This document shows, in pieces, positions 1 through 8,023 of a stretch of 12,298 nucleotides of DNA. Origin of the DNA: Hamiltosporidium magnivora (Eukaryota; Microsporidia; Dubosqiidae). The translations under genes and the position numbers were made by a program. The notes below the pieces were generated by a model, which did no database searches, had not been told where the DNA came from, and saw only the letters and a program-made list of their open reading frames with translations. How positions within the stretch are numbered: position 1 is the stretch's first letter; every line of letters starts with the position of its first letter. The DNA is taken from the NCBI GenBank assembly GCA_004325065.1, contig PITI01000446.1, positions 1 through 12,298 of the forward strand. Direction: 5' to 3'.

Positions 1-597
1 CAACTCACGAAAACTAGTTGCATAATTGGTTCTGATCTCGATTTTCGAAGGTGAATTTCTACGCTCATGCACTAATGTTCCACGCTTTGGAGTGTAATCG
101 AACTCCCTTAGTGCGCGATCAATTGTACTAGTTGACATATCAACATTAAATGTACATTTGCTCCATTCTGCCAACTCATACAAGGTTTTTGTACACTCCA
201 AATCAACATAGGCTTGTAAGCTCTATTTTATTTCCAAAGTTAACTTTGAGCGCCTATCCTCACCTCTTTTCTCGACAAATATCAGGCCTGTTTTTAAAAA
301 TCGTTTACCGATACAATTAACAGTCTGGTAATATATTCGATAGATCGAGGCAATTGCGGACATAGAATAGCCTTCTAATGTCTTTTCAATTATGCGTTCC
401 CGATCATTAATAGAAACTTTTTGTTTTCTCAGGGTTGGAATGGTGGTTTAGTAGGAGATTTTCATCATGCGATTCCGTTGCTTCACAAGACACTTCAAAA
501 CATTGTCATTTTCACACTCTATACATTCCGATGTTTCACCGACATGAAATTCATATTTGTTCTCGTTGGTATTTTTACCTGAAAAAGAATTTGACAT
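1..597 (-). pseudogene. Decayed Tc1/mariner/IS630-type transposase, N-terminal part, continues off the left edge
   Basis: Read on the minus strand from the ATG at 597-595, one frame stays protein-like to the window edge (199 codons). It is interrupted only by TAA at 450-448 (codon 50) and TAG at 225-223 (codon 125). The first 49 codons include a CIEC pair and a later Cys. After the first stop comes a helix-turn-helix-like stretch (INDRERIIEKTLEGYSMSAI and on), then a second winged-helix-like stretch ending near STIDRALREF and TPKR. This order, with a bipartite HTH DNA-binding region followed by a short linker, is that of Tc1/mariner and IS630 transposases. The DDE catalytic domain would lie beyond base 1 and cannot be judged. 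Base composition is clearly more GC-rich than the flanking spacer. The two nonsense codons make this a dead copy, and no terminal inverted repeat could be recognised to its right. Family assignment is by pattern, not by alignment. Confidence 0.72.
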
Positions 598-738
598 GGA
601 AGTTAATTTTATAATGAATAAATTATTTTTTAAATTTTTATTTTTTAAAAAAATTATTATATTGATTGCAAGGATTATGATATTGATCGAAAAACCCTAT
701 AAATTTATTAGAGATTAGAATTTATATAAAAATTTTAC

Positions 739-903
739 TTACTTACTCATTCCAGTCCCCTTGATCTCCCTGTTCTAAAGATTAACATTAGTAGCCCAGC
801 ACATTCTGTCTCTGGCCAATGTCCTTGCATTTATTAGGTCTGTTCTTTTTTCACAAAAAGCCGGTTTTAAGGAATCTAACCATTTCAACATTCCTAAGTT
901 TTT
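739..903 (-). pseudogene. Relic of a LINE (non-LTR retrotransposon) polyprotein C-terminus
   Basis: On the minus strand a frame opens after a TAA at 906-904. From a methionine at 891 it reads KWLDSLKP, then about 15 residues later LARDRMCWATNV, to a TAG at 777-775. Beyond that TAG the same frame continues as NREIKGTGMSK to TAA at 741-739. The pattern (R/K)W-x-D, a gap of about 20 residues, then A-x-DR-x-x-W is the familiar tail of many LINE polyproteins, just before the natural stop. The strand then runs into three GTAA repeats (about 748-737), resembling the short microsatellite tails of several LINE clades. Upstream (904-1060) the signal breaks up through stops and apparent frameshifts. I see no reverse transcriptase domain. 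It is either a 5'-truncated insertion or the last readable piece of a very old one. The fragment is short, so family level is uncertain. Confidence 0.45.
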
Positions 904-906
904 TTA

Positions 907-1961
907 TTTTTTCCGTCAAATCTTTTAATTTTATGCAGCGTGTTTCATAGTCTTGTTTACATACAAAGGGAATGACTTTTGAAATTGTTCTTCTTTTTCA
1001 TTTTTTTTTAATTCGTTGTAATCAAGCATTATAGAGTTTGTCACATAGATCTAGTATAGTTTACATCCTATCAAAACACCATAGAATAAATTTACATCAA
1101 TCCGAATTTAAATTACCATAAAATAGTTTTTAACAAGGTTTTCCTTCATCAACTAAATTATTTCAATTTAATTGGATTTATTCCAAACATGCGATTATCT
1201 TGTGATAGTTTTTTTTAATTTTAATGATTAAAAGTTTGTTTTATTTCCACACGCTATATGTAAATTTGAACGAAATTATCATTTGTTTGTATATAAATGC
1301 ATATTTTAAACAGTTTTAATATACATTTCAACTCTTAACGTATTATACTTAACCTTAAATCTTATAGTACATAAAATTGATTCAAATATATTTTGAGTAC
1401 TCTAGACTGAATCTTTGCTTTAATTCCTACATATTATATCTCTAAGATAGATTTTAATAATCGGATGCAATTCCAACTTATAACATAAAGAAATATTTCA
1501 AGTATATTATAAATAGAAATTTTCCACTAGGCGGCTGACTTTTTTCACAAATTAAATTTTTAAATTAAAATCCCAAAAAAAGTATTTTTCTTAATAGTTT
1601 AATCTATCTCAAAATATAATTCCAATTTACGAATATTTAAAAATCAATATTTTTCCGATCTATATATAAAAAGTTCATTATACTTAATCTAAAAAATTTT
1701 TGAAAAATAATTAGCGATTCCTTCAAAAAAATGTAACCTATAAATTTATTGCAACATAATATATAAGTACATAAATATCTTATTATGATATTTGGTTAAT
1801 TTATTTATGTATATTTAAGAGGTCATTAGATGTCTAGAAGATTTTTTGAATGTCAAAAAACCAATAAAGTGTTTTGTTTCTCAAAAAAATCTTTTTTTTA
1901 GATATAACAATGATAATTAATTTATATTAAAAAAAATACAATTTGAAACACTTTTAAAACA
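907..1961. other. AT-rich spacer, no gene recognised
   Basis: This stretch of about 1 kb is extremely AT-rich and has no open frame of useful length on either strand. It contains no tRNA-like structure and no clear tandem repeat. Its left end (to about 1060) may include further decayed LINE sequence on the minus strand, because a Lys-rich fragment (LKDLTEKIKKLR) is readable in a different frame from the tail at 739-903. From about 1060 to 1961 I see nothing beyond homopolymer runs. Confidence 0.6.
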
Positions 1962-2018
1962 ATGTACAGAGTTTATTATAAAAAAAGTACAACAGAATCT
2001 ATAAAACAAATCGAAATA

Positions 2019-2378
2019 ATGTTTCTTATATTTCTAATACACGTATTTTGTAGAGATTTAAAATTGAAAAAATATAAATATGAACTAAAAAACATTGAAA
2101 CGAATAAAAATCCTGTATTTTATTACGATCTGCCACCAGGTATTGGTTTAGAAAATATTGAGTTTACTCATGACGATAAAAGTTTTAGAATTGAATATGG
2201 TAAAAACCTAGATGACAACAAGAACGGTATATTTGAATCGGTTCAAGGAGAATACACGAAAAAGGTTTCTTATCGATTAACAAACGGTAAAATATCTGTT
2301 GAAAACGGGAAACTTAAAGTATCATTTGGAGATCAAGACCCTGAAAATGAAGATACAACCGATAATCCAGTACCCTGA
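2019..2378 (+). CDS. Small secreted protein, probable divergent Hsp20/alpha-crystallin fold
   Basis: From the ATG at 2019 the product is 119 residues. It begins MFLIFLIHVFC, a very short n-region and a compact hydrophobic core as in a signal peptide. The frame is open back to another ATG at 1962, but that would bury this hydrophobic segment behind 19 polar residues, so I prefer 2019. The mature part resembles an alpha-crystallin domain in order and spacing. It has a YYDLPPG strand (residues 35-41), a short strand SFRIEYG (55-61), a charged loop, GEYTKKVSYRL (77-87) like the GxFxRxxxLP segment, and ENGKLKVSF (95-103) like the nGvLxVxxP segment. The tail is acidic and Pro-ending (DPENEDTTDNPVP). 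Family members are normally cytosolic chaperones of 140-200 residues, so a secreted short version would be unusual. AATAAA follows the stop by one base. If the resemblance is accidental, this is simply an orphan secreted protein. Confidence 0.6.
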   Translation: MFLIFLIHVFCRDLKLKKYKYELKNIETNKNPVFYYDLPPGIGLENIEFTHDDKSFRIEYGKNLDDNKNGIFESVQGEYTKKVSYRLTNGKISVENGKLKVSFGDQDPENEDTTDNPVP

Positions 2379-2379
2379 C

Positions 2380-2385
2380 AATAAA
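2380..2385 (+). terminator. Poly(A) signal AATAAA
   Basis: A canonical AATAAA starts two bases past the TGA stop at 2376-2378. Very short 3' ends with the signal close to the stop are typical of compact microsporidian genes. In DNA this AT-rich the hexamer is also common by chance. Confidence 0.45.
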
Positions 2386-3594
2386 GAAATTATTATATAT
2401 TTTATTTTATATTTCTTAGCTACTTCTGGTATTAAAGCAGAACTTAAATTAAATTGACAAATTTTTTATTTAATTGTTTTTTAGCGTTTCATTAAAATTA
2501 TTTCGATTGTGATATGTTGTGAAATCTAATTCCGAATTTTTAAGATAGGAAATCATTGTTTCATCATCTCGAAAAATCAGAACTACATCTGACCTAAAAA
2601 CTTATCTAACAATCCGTAACAAAACATGATATATTACATCTATATAAAAAAATATATTATAAACTTATATATATAGAAAAACCATCATAATATGAATTCT
2701 ACCAGTTTGCCAGAAATTTAGAAAAGATGGCATGTTCCCGAACTATTTAGTTTATTTGTAGATTTCATGTTTGGATAATTCGCACTTTATAATATGTGAT
2801 ATTAGGGCTTCCGAATATTCCTAATCATTCATATCAAACTTTAAATGCGGTTATAAAATTTAATTACTTTAATGAATTATTCCAATTGAATGAATTCATT
2901 GCTTCAATGGATAAAAGAATATTATATTGAATTAGTATTTAAAAAAGTAGAAAACCTAATACTGGGATTTAATTTAATGGCAGAAGTATAAGAGCGCCAA
3001 ATCTACAAATATATAGAAGAATGGTAAAAAGAATTATATACCATCTAACAATCAAAAATAAGAGCTCTAATTCTTACTAGAAAAAATTTCTATACAACTT
3101 GGAGTTTTATGAATAAATATTAATCAAGTTGAACCAAAAAAACTTGAAAATGAATTACAATAAATAAGTAATGTAGATTCGATATATTAAAAATATTCTT
3201 CTCCAAGCCTATAGTGTTTGCTAATATAAATTTTAACCCAAAAAACACTATTTAAAGTAAAGTATTCTTTGTTATTTGCTTTGAATGTAAAGCTTAATAT
3301 ATTTTAAACCTGATATGGTGTTTCATACGATTTGATGTAAATATCAAATCAATATTCTATTATGATAATCATAAAAACTTATCTTAGAATTATCACATTA
3401 TTATAGTGAAACGTAAAATAATATGCAGATGACGTATTTCATGAAAAAAGATAACTTATCTAATACCGTATTATATAATCATAGTTTCATTTTTACCTTC
3501 CCCCCTATTTTTATGACTTTTTACTCCTGTATAATCAAAAAACACAAATATTTTTTTCCTATAAACTAATAATAATAAAAAATAACCTAAATAT
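2386..3594. other. AT-rich spacer with small inverted repeats, no gene supported
   Basis: About 1.2 kb lie between the two small secreted-protein genes, which converge on this interval from either side. Stop codons occur at about the density expected for random DNA of this composition in all frames I read. Two modest inverted repeats are visible. One is an 8-bp perfect stem with a 6-nt loop at 3329-3350. The other is a 9-bp stem (ATAGTGTTT at 3211-3219 with its complement at 3243-3251) separated by 23 nt. Neither has an obvious role. A 12-bp palindrome centred near 2895 is of the kind expected by chance. Confidence 0.55.
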
Positions 3595-3600
3595 TTTATT
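3595..3600 (-). terminator. Poly(A) signal AATAAA
   Basis: On the minus strand AATAAA begins 11 bases beyond the last base of the TGA stop at 3613-3611. It is a plausible 3'-end signal for the Ser/Thr-rich secreted protein gene, though chance occurrence is possible in AT-rich DNA. Confidence 0.4.
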
Positions 3601-3610
3601 TATACTAAAT

Positions 3611-4057
3611 TCAAGTGTAACAAGTTCTTGAATAGTCTTTTGTTGTTCCTGGTGTTCGTTCGGGTAAAGCACAATCGTCTGTACGTTTGGATCTGCCACA
3701 ATATACAATTCTTCCAGGTTTATCTTCAATAGTTTCCCCATCAATTTTTACACAGTTATCTTTATCTACATTTGTTTTATTACCCGTAGCATTGGCGCCT
3801 GTAGCATTAGTGCCTGTAGCATTAGTGCTTGTAGCATTGTTGCCTGTACTTGAACTGGTTTGATTTCCTCCATCTGAACCTTGAGAAGTTGCATCACCCG
3901 ATGATGATCCTCCCGAAGAGCTTTCGCTCCCACCACTAGTTGAAGTAGAATTTGATGATGATGTTGAATTCGAAGAATCAGATTCATCGGCATACGAGAA
4001 TCTAGAAGCAAAAAATATGCAAGCTACAAAACATAATAAAATATCTAAGAACTTCAT
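3611..4057 (-). CDS. Ser/Thr-rich secreted protein with NATG repeats and four-cysteine C-terminus
   Basis: This is a 148-residue protein I do not recognise by name. Residues 1-23 form a clear signal peptide (MKFLDILLCFVACIFFASRF, then SYA before a likely cleavage at DES). Residues 24-72 are low-complexity Ser, Thr, Gly and Asn. Residues 74-95 contain pentapeptide repeats of the type (T/A)NAT(G/S). About eight N-x-S/T sequons are present. Residues 101-148 form a compact, less biased tail with four cysteines (C102, C120, C129, C146) that could make two disulfides. The design, a mucin-like stalk with a small Cys-rich end, suits a spore-wall, polar-tube-associated or host-exposed protein, but that is inference. 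No transmembrane segment or GPI-like tail is visible. A TATAAA lies 23-28 nt before the ATG and AATAAA follows the stop, so the gene looks functional. Start choice rests on the signal peptide and the TATA element. Confidence 0.8.
   Translation of the reverse strand: MKFLDILLCFVACIFFASRFSYADESDSSNSTSSSNSTSTSGGSESSSGGSSSGDATSQGSDGGNQTSSSTGNNATSTNATGTNATGANATGNKTNVDKDNCVKIDGETIEDKPGRIVYCGRSKRTDDCALPERTPGTTKDYSRTCYT
3783..3842 (-). repeat. Four 15-bp coding repeats (NATG-type pentapeptides)
   Basis: Four consecutive 15-bp units with the shared core TGTAGCATTAGTG (plus-strand reading) lie inside the secreted-protein gene and encode pentapeptides around Asn-Ala-Thr. The units differ by one to three bases. 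The repeat keeps the frame, so copy-number change would lengthen or shorten the Thr-rich stalk without breaking the gene. Confidence 0.8.
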
Positions 4058-4079
4058 TTATCTTAAAAACCTGCCTCGA

Positions 4080-4085
4080 TTTATA
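4080..4085 (-). promoter_or_regulatory. TATA-like element upstream of the secreted-protein gene
   Basis: TATAAA on the minus strand, 23-28 nt before the ATG at 4057, is followed by a short less AT-rich stretch (CGAGGCAGG). Spacing fits a core promoter with a very short leader. There is no experimental support. Confidence 0.4.
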
Positions 4086-4984
4086 CTTTTAGATTTGCAA
4101 ACAACCAATAAATATTTGATTAATGAAACAGTAACCTTTAAAAATTGAAACTGATATTACCTAAAACCGTTAGATATACTTTGATATATTGAAATGTTTC
4201 AACCTTTTCGATTAGATTAGATAAATTAAAACTCATAATAGAAGCACTTTCTTTTTATTCATAGCAATTTATTTACATATTTAATGTTTCTATCATATTT
4301 TTTTTCAATAATATTCACATATTTCCATCCAAATTATTAACCTATGTACAATATGCGAATCAAAATACATAATCTACAACAAAAGAACAGACGATAATCG
4401 ATGTTACAATTTAAAAAATCTATTATTTAGTTGTTTAATATTACTTAAATATTCGTATAACTAAATAAAATTCATTCAAATCATAATTAAAAAAAAAGTT
4501 AATAAAATAAAGAATACAAATATAATCAAATCGCTAATTAAATAAATATTGTTCTTTTAAAATATCTTAGAATTAATAATATATAATTGAAATATCACAT
4601 AAATCTATATCAATGATTTGAAAGTTAATAAATAAAAAATTTGAACACAAAAATCTTAAATAATCACCTCCAATCATATTTTGATTTGATTGAACAAATT
4701 TCATAAAAATATATAAATAGCTAGACATTGATATATATTAGAGTTTATCCATAGCTTTTAAATTTCTTATTTTATTCTATTTATATATGAATTACCAAAG
4801 AAAGAAAAATTAATTAAAAAATAAATCAAAATTTAATATCAAATTTATAATCATATTATTTCTATTTTGAAAAAACATTTAAAATATTTTATTTTAACCA
4901 CCGCATTTCATATCATATATTCATTATAAACTTATAAAACATAATAAATATATTCTTCTTAAATCCTTCTACTTTTTATAAATC
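4086..4984. other. AT-rich spacer, nothing recognised
   Basis: About 0.9 kb of very low-GC DNA separate the upstream region of the Ser/Thr-rich protein gene from the 3' end of the acetyltransferase gene. All frames on both strands are closed at short intervals. I see no RNA gene, no tandem repeat and no mobile-element remnant. Confidence 0.6.
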
Positions 4985-4990
4985 TTTAAT
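4985..4990 (-). terminator. Variant poly(A) signal ATTAAA
   Basis: ATTAAA on the minus strand lies one base beyond the TAG stop at 4994-4992. The close spacing parallels the AATAAA elements after both small genes. It may be chance in AT-rich DNA. Confidence 0.3.
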
Positions 4991-4991
4991 T

Positions 4992-7598
4992 CTATTCATT
5001 TTGATACATTTTAAAAATCTCACTAAACAATAAAGAAATAATTTTTAAGAAAATACTATTAATATGACTTGAATCCAATTTAAAAATAGAAGAAGCAAAA
5101 CACAAATCTTTACGTTGCAATCCAACAATCAGTAACAAACTTTCTTGTAAAATATCTAAATTAAATGTAAATTTACCTTTAAAATATAAAAATGAAATAA
5201 TTGGTAATAAATCCATTATCATTTTGATATCAATACGATTCTTACAATATATTTCGATTCTTTTGATATCAAAACATGAAAAATAATTTTTAATTTTAAT
5301 ATTTTCATCTTTAAATTTTGTAAGATTTTTATCGTAATATAGAGATAAGGATAAGACAGGATCTAAGTCTTTATAATTATAAGAAAGTAAATTTATAAAT
5401 TTTGATATGAATATATTGTAATAATCGTATATCCATGTGTTGTTGTCATGGATATCTTTGATTACTATAACCGAGTGTTCTCCTGTAATTTTGCTGGGTG
5501 TCTGTTTAAGGTAAATTTGTAAAAAATTTAATTTTTTCCAAAAAAATAGAAGATGACTCGTTACTCCAAAAGAAGAACCGATCCATTCAATTTTAGGAAT
5601 TAAAATATCTTTTAAAGAATATAGAAGTGACTTTTTCATGGTATTTTTTGGTATAAAAAAATTATTTTCTGATGAATTTTGTTCAGAAAAAAAACGACAA
5701 AATAAATCCAAGGCTCTACTTCCATATCCCATATTAATAAAGTCTGGATGCACTGCTATCCTTACTATTCTAATACCAGATTTGTTAATGAATTCGGTGT
5801 CAATGAAATGTTCGTAAACCGTCCAAGGAATTAAATTTCCATCTTTAGAAACTGTTTGTGTATTTTTTATTTTTCCTTCCAAAGTAACTTGAATAGCACA
5901 AATAATTTTAGGCAAAATACTACAATTTGCATTTTCTTTTCCTTCAACACTTTTATCATCCAAAGGTGTCAGTAAAACAAAAATACCTTGTTTAGGCCCA
6001 TCAGCTAATAATTGTAAATCATTAGGAGAATTTTTATAATGTGAAGCAACAAACAGAGAAACAATTTCATTTAAAAATATTTCAGAAGCCGAATGATATG
6101 AAAATAGAATGTCTCTATCCACATAAGCCAACTCACAATTCTCTGGAGGAGGACAAAATGTAATTTTAGGTGGCTGTGCATCTAAAAGCAATACATCATA
6201 CAACCATCTCTCAACAGGATCATTTCTAGAATATCTGATACTTTCATTCAAAATAAATTCTTTGAAAATATAAGAATCTTTAGATTTACTATTTTTACGA
6301 AGTGTTTCAAAAAGTTTTAAAGATAAAGATCTGCCAGTTCCTTCATAACCGTTCAATGTAGAGGCCATCAATACAACATTACATTCCAAAAAAGGTTTTA
6401 AAAAAGACATTGGAATAGCAGCTGCTTCATCAACCACAACTAAATCAGGATATAATTTTAATCCGATTCTTGGATCAACATATTCAATAATTTGTTTAAA
6501 ATATTTTGTAATCGAAATTTTACTCACAAATTTTTTATTATTTATTTTTGTAAAGTAAATTTGATAATCTTTATTCTTTTCAAAATTTAATTCTTTCAAA
6601 CCGTTTTCAACAAATAAAAATAAAGTTTTTACATTTTCTAATGCCGGTGCCACCACATTTATGACACCAAAGTGGTTTTTTATTGCATCTGAAATCGAAA
6701 ACCCAAGTAAAGCAGATTTTCCTCTTCCTCTAGCTGCAGTCACGGATATAATTGTTTTATTGTTCCTATCAGAATATATTTTTTCAAGTTCTACTAATAA
6801 ATTTCTTTGTTCTTTTGTTTTTTCTATTTTTTCATTTTCTTTAAAAACGTCTTTTGTTATTAAACCATTCATAAATTTATATTTTTTACTTCCACTTGAA
6901 CTTTCTTTACATTTTTTAGATTTATTTTCCATTTCAATATTTTCTTTCCTAATCAATTCATTTTTCTTACTTTTATATTTTGAAATATTTAAAACTTCCA
7001 TATTTTCATTTAAAAATATCGTAAATTTAGACTTTTTTAAAGAGCAAAACAGTCTCTTATTAAATCTCATTTTTTCATTTTCTAAATCTCCAAATTTCTT
7101 ATGAATATCCATTTTCATCTCAAAAGCATCCTCCAACTTATAAATATTTTCCAATAAAAATATAATCAAACCGCCACCACACACAGTCTCAACAGTTTTT
7201 GCCATAATATTTGGAGTAATACAGTCAAAATCTTGTAAAACACACATATCATATGTACGCCCCAACACTCTATCACATTCACCATATAAAATGTAATCTA
7301 CATTCGTAGATGAATTAAACACTTCAAACGCATCCTCCTCAACCACCATTCCACTTTTTACTTGATTGCTAAGATTCGCCATTTTTTTCTTTTTATAATT
7401 TTTACCGGTCATTTCTCTCTTATAACACCATAAAACAGAAGGTTTAATACCTATCCTTGTCTTAGATAGAATGTGATGTAATTTTATTGATACTTCATTA
7501 CAATTACTACCCAACACTACAAAAACAGATCTGTAATTGTTTTTTATACCATCGTTTATCAAAGAATAAATTTTATTTTCATTTTCACACAAAGTCAT
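4992..7598 (-). CDS. NAT10 (KRE33): RNA cytidine acetyltransferase, NAT10/Kre33/TmcA family
   Basis: The family uses acetyl-CoA and ATP to make N4-acetylcytidine in 18S rRNA and in Ser/Leu tRNAs, and is needed for small-subunit ribosome assembly in the nucleolus. The order of parts is complete. The N-terminal TmcA-like domain includes VFVVLG (25-30), SVLWCYKRE (54-62) and VLQDFDCITPN (120-130). A RecD-like helicase/ATPase module has Walker A TAARGRGKSALLG (287-299), Walker B VVVDEAAAIP (387-396) and ASTLNGYEGTGRSLSLKL (412-429). NESIRYSRNDPVERWL (451-466) follows. The GNAT module has SLFVASHYKNSPNDLQL (514-530), IPWTVYEHF (590-598) and the acetyl-CoA loop HPDFINMGYGSRAL (617-630). Then come FGVTSHLLFFWKKL (677-690) and TGEHSVIVIK (705-714). 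At 868 residues it is shorter than the roughly 1,020-1,060 of human and yeast proteins, mostly in a trimmed C-terminus lacking the basic tail. A Lys-rich insert lies at 207-260. No catalytic motif is missing. Confidence 0.97.
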   Translation of the reverse strand: MTLCENENKIYSLINDGIKNNYRSVFVVLGSNCNEVSIKLHHILSKTRIGIKPSVLWCYKREMTGKNYKKKKMANLSNQVKSGMVVEEDAFEVFNSSTNVDYILYGECDRVLGRTYDMCVLQDFDCITPNIMAKTVETVCGGGLIIFLLENIYKLEDAFEMKMDIHKKFGDLENEKMRFNKRLFCSLKKSKFTIFLNENMEVLNISKYKSKKNELIRKENIEMENKSKKCKESSSGSKKYKFMNGLITKDVFKENEKIEKTKEQRNLLVELEKIYSDRNNKTIISVTAARGRGKSALLGFSISDAIKNHFGVINVVAPALENVKTLFLFVENGLKELNFEKNKDYQIYFTKINNKKFVSKISITKYFKQIIEYVDPRIGLKLYPDLVVVDEAAAIPMSFLKPFLECNVVLMASTLNGYEGTGRSLSLKLFETLRKNSKSKDSYIFKEFILNESIRYSRNDPVERWLYDVLLLDAQPPKITFCPPPENCELAYVDRDILFSYHSASEIFLNEIVSLFVASHYKNSPNDLQLLADGPKQGIFVLLTPLDDKSVEGKENANCSILPKIICAIQVTLEGKIKNTQTVSKDGNLIPWTVYEHFIDTEFINKSGIRIVRIAVHPDFINMGYGSRALDLFCRFFSEQNSSENNFFIPKNTMKKSLLYSLKDILIPKIEWIGSSFGVTSHLLFFWKKLNFLQIYLKQTPSKITGEHSVIVIKDIHDNNTWIYDYYNIFISKFINLLSYNYKDLDPVLSLSLYYDKNLTKFKDENIKIKNYFSCFDIKRIEIYCKNRIDIKMIMDLLPIISFLYFKGKFTFNLDILQESLLLIVGLQRKDLCFASSIFKLDSSHINSIFLKIISLLFSEIFKMYQNE

Positions 7599-7641
7599 TC
7601 AACGGTAAAATAAAAAAATAAAAAAAATTGAAGATTCTTGA

Positions 7642-7829
7642 GTATTGGAATAGATGTAATTGAGTATAGAAAGGAAGTAAATAGTATTGGAATAGAAGTA
7701 AATGGTATTAGAAAGGAAGTAAATAAGTATAGAATAGAAGTAAATGAGTATAGAATAGAAGTAAATGAGTATAGAATAGAAGTAAATGAGTATTAGAATA
7801 GAAGTAATGAATATAGAAAGGAAGTAAAA
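7642..7829. repeat. 21-bp minisatellite, about nine copies
   Basis: About nine head-to-tail units of 20-22 bp share a GTAT(T)AGAA...GAAGTAAAT pattern. Three consecutive middle units (about 7731-7793) are identical 21-mers, and the outer units diverge. Two unit types are mixed, one with GAATAGAAG and one with GAAAGGAAG. The array lies in the 477-bp gap between the acetyltransferase start and the BRAP2 stop. It is purine-rich on the plus strand and contains no reading frame. Confidence 0.9.
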
Positions 7830-7834
7830 TATAA

Positions 7835-7903
7835 ATGTAATATATTGATTATATAGATGTAATATATGATTTATAGCAGTAAAATATTAGTAATATATGA
7901 TTT
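7835..7903. repeat. Short degenerate AT repeat, about three copies
   Basis: Directly after the 21-bp array, a second family is seen with the shared core GTAATATATGATTTA, present at about 7837, 7859 and 7890. The unit is about 22-32 bp and less regular than its neighbour. It may be a diverged extension of the same expansion or an independent one. Confidence 0.55.
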
Positions 7904-7995
7904 AAAACTAATTAGTTTTCCAAATTTTTAAAAAACTTTGTTTAATTCAAATAAAAAAGTAAATAAATTTATGAAAAAAAAGAAAATTTGAATAG

Positions 7996-8023
7996 AAAAT
8001 TAAGAATCATAATTCTTAATTTT
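7996..8023 (-). other. Perfect 12-bp hairpin downstream of the BRAP2 gene
   Basis: AAAATTAAGAAT at 7996-8007 and its exact reverse complement at 8012-8023 flank a 4-nt loop (CATA). It lies about 52 bases past the BRAP2 stop on the coding strand, so it would fall in or just after the 3' UTR. No AATAAA is found close to this stop, unlike the two small genes, so the hairpin may help define the 3' end. That role is inference. The stem itself is seen directly. Confidence 0.5.

Noticed and set aside
90..110. A tRNA B-box-like GTTCGATTAC on the minus strand
   Set aside because: There is no matching A box, acceptor stem or anticodon arm around it, and it lies inside the transposase reading frame.
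2690..3150. A possible decayed gene on the plus strand, with a 33-codon open stretch at 2890-2991 and readable fragments after it
   Set aside because: Over the whole span the frame has about 13 stops in 153 codons, close to the random expectation for DNA this AT-rich. The open stretch is within chance and matches no family I know.
3766..4011. An 81-codon open frame on the minus strand rich in Met, Leu and Gln
   Set aside because: It is an out-of-phase reading of the repeat-bearing secreted-protein gene. Its apparent repeats only mirror the 15-bp units, and it lacks a signal peptide or domain.
6661..7104. A 147-codon open frame on the plus strand, rich in Phe, Leu and Ser
   Set aside because: It is antisense to the acetyltransferase gene, whose motifs on the other strand are unmistakable. 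Its composition is what Lys- and Glu-rich coding gives when read backwards.
7642..7829. A CRISPR-like array
   Set aside because: The units are directly adjacent tandem copies without unique spacers, in a eukaryotic context with no cas genes. It is a minisatellite.
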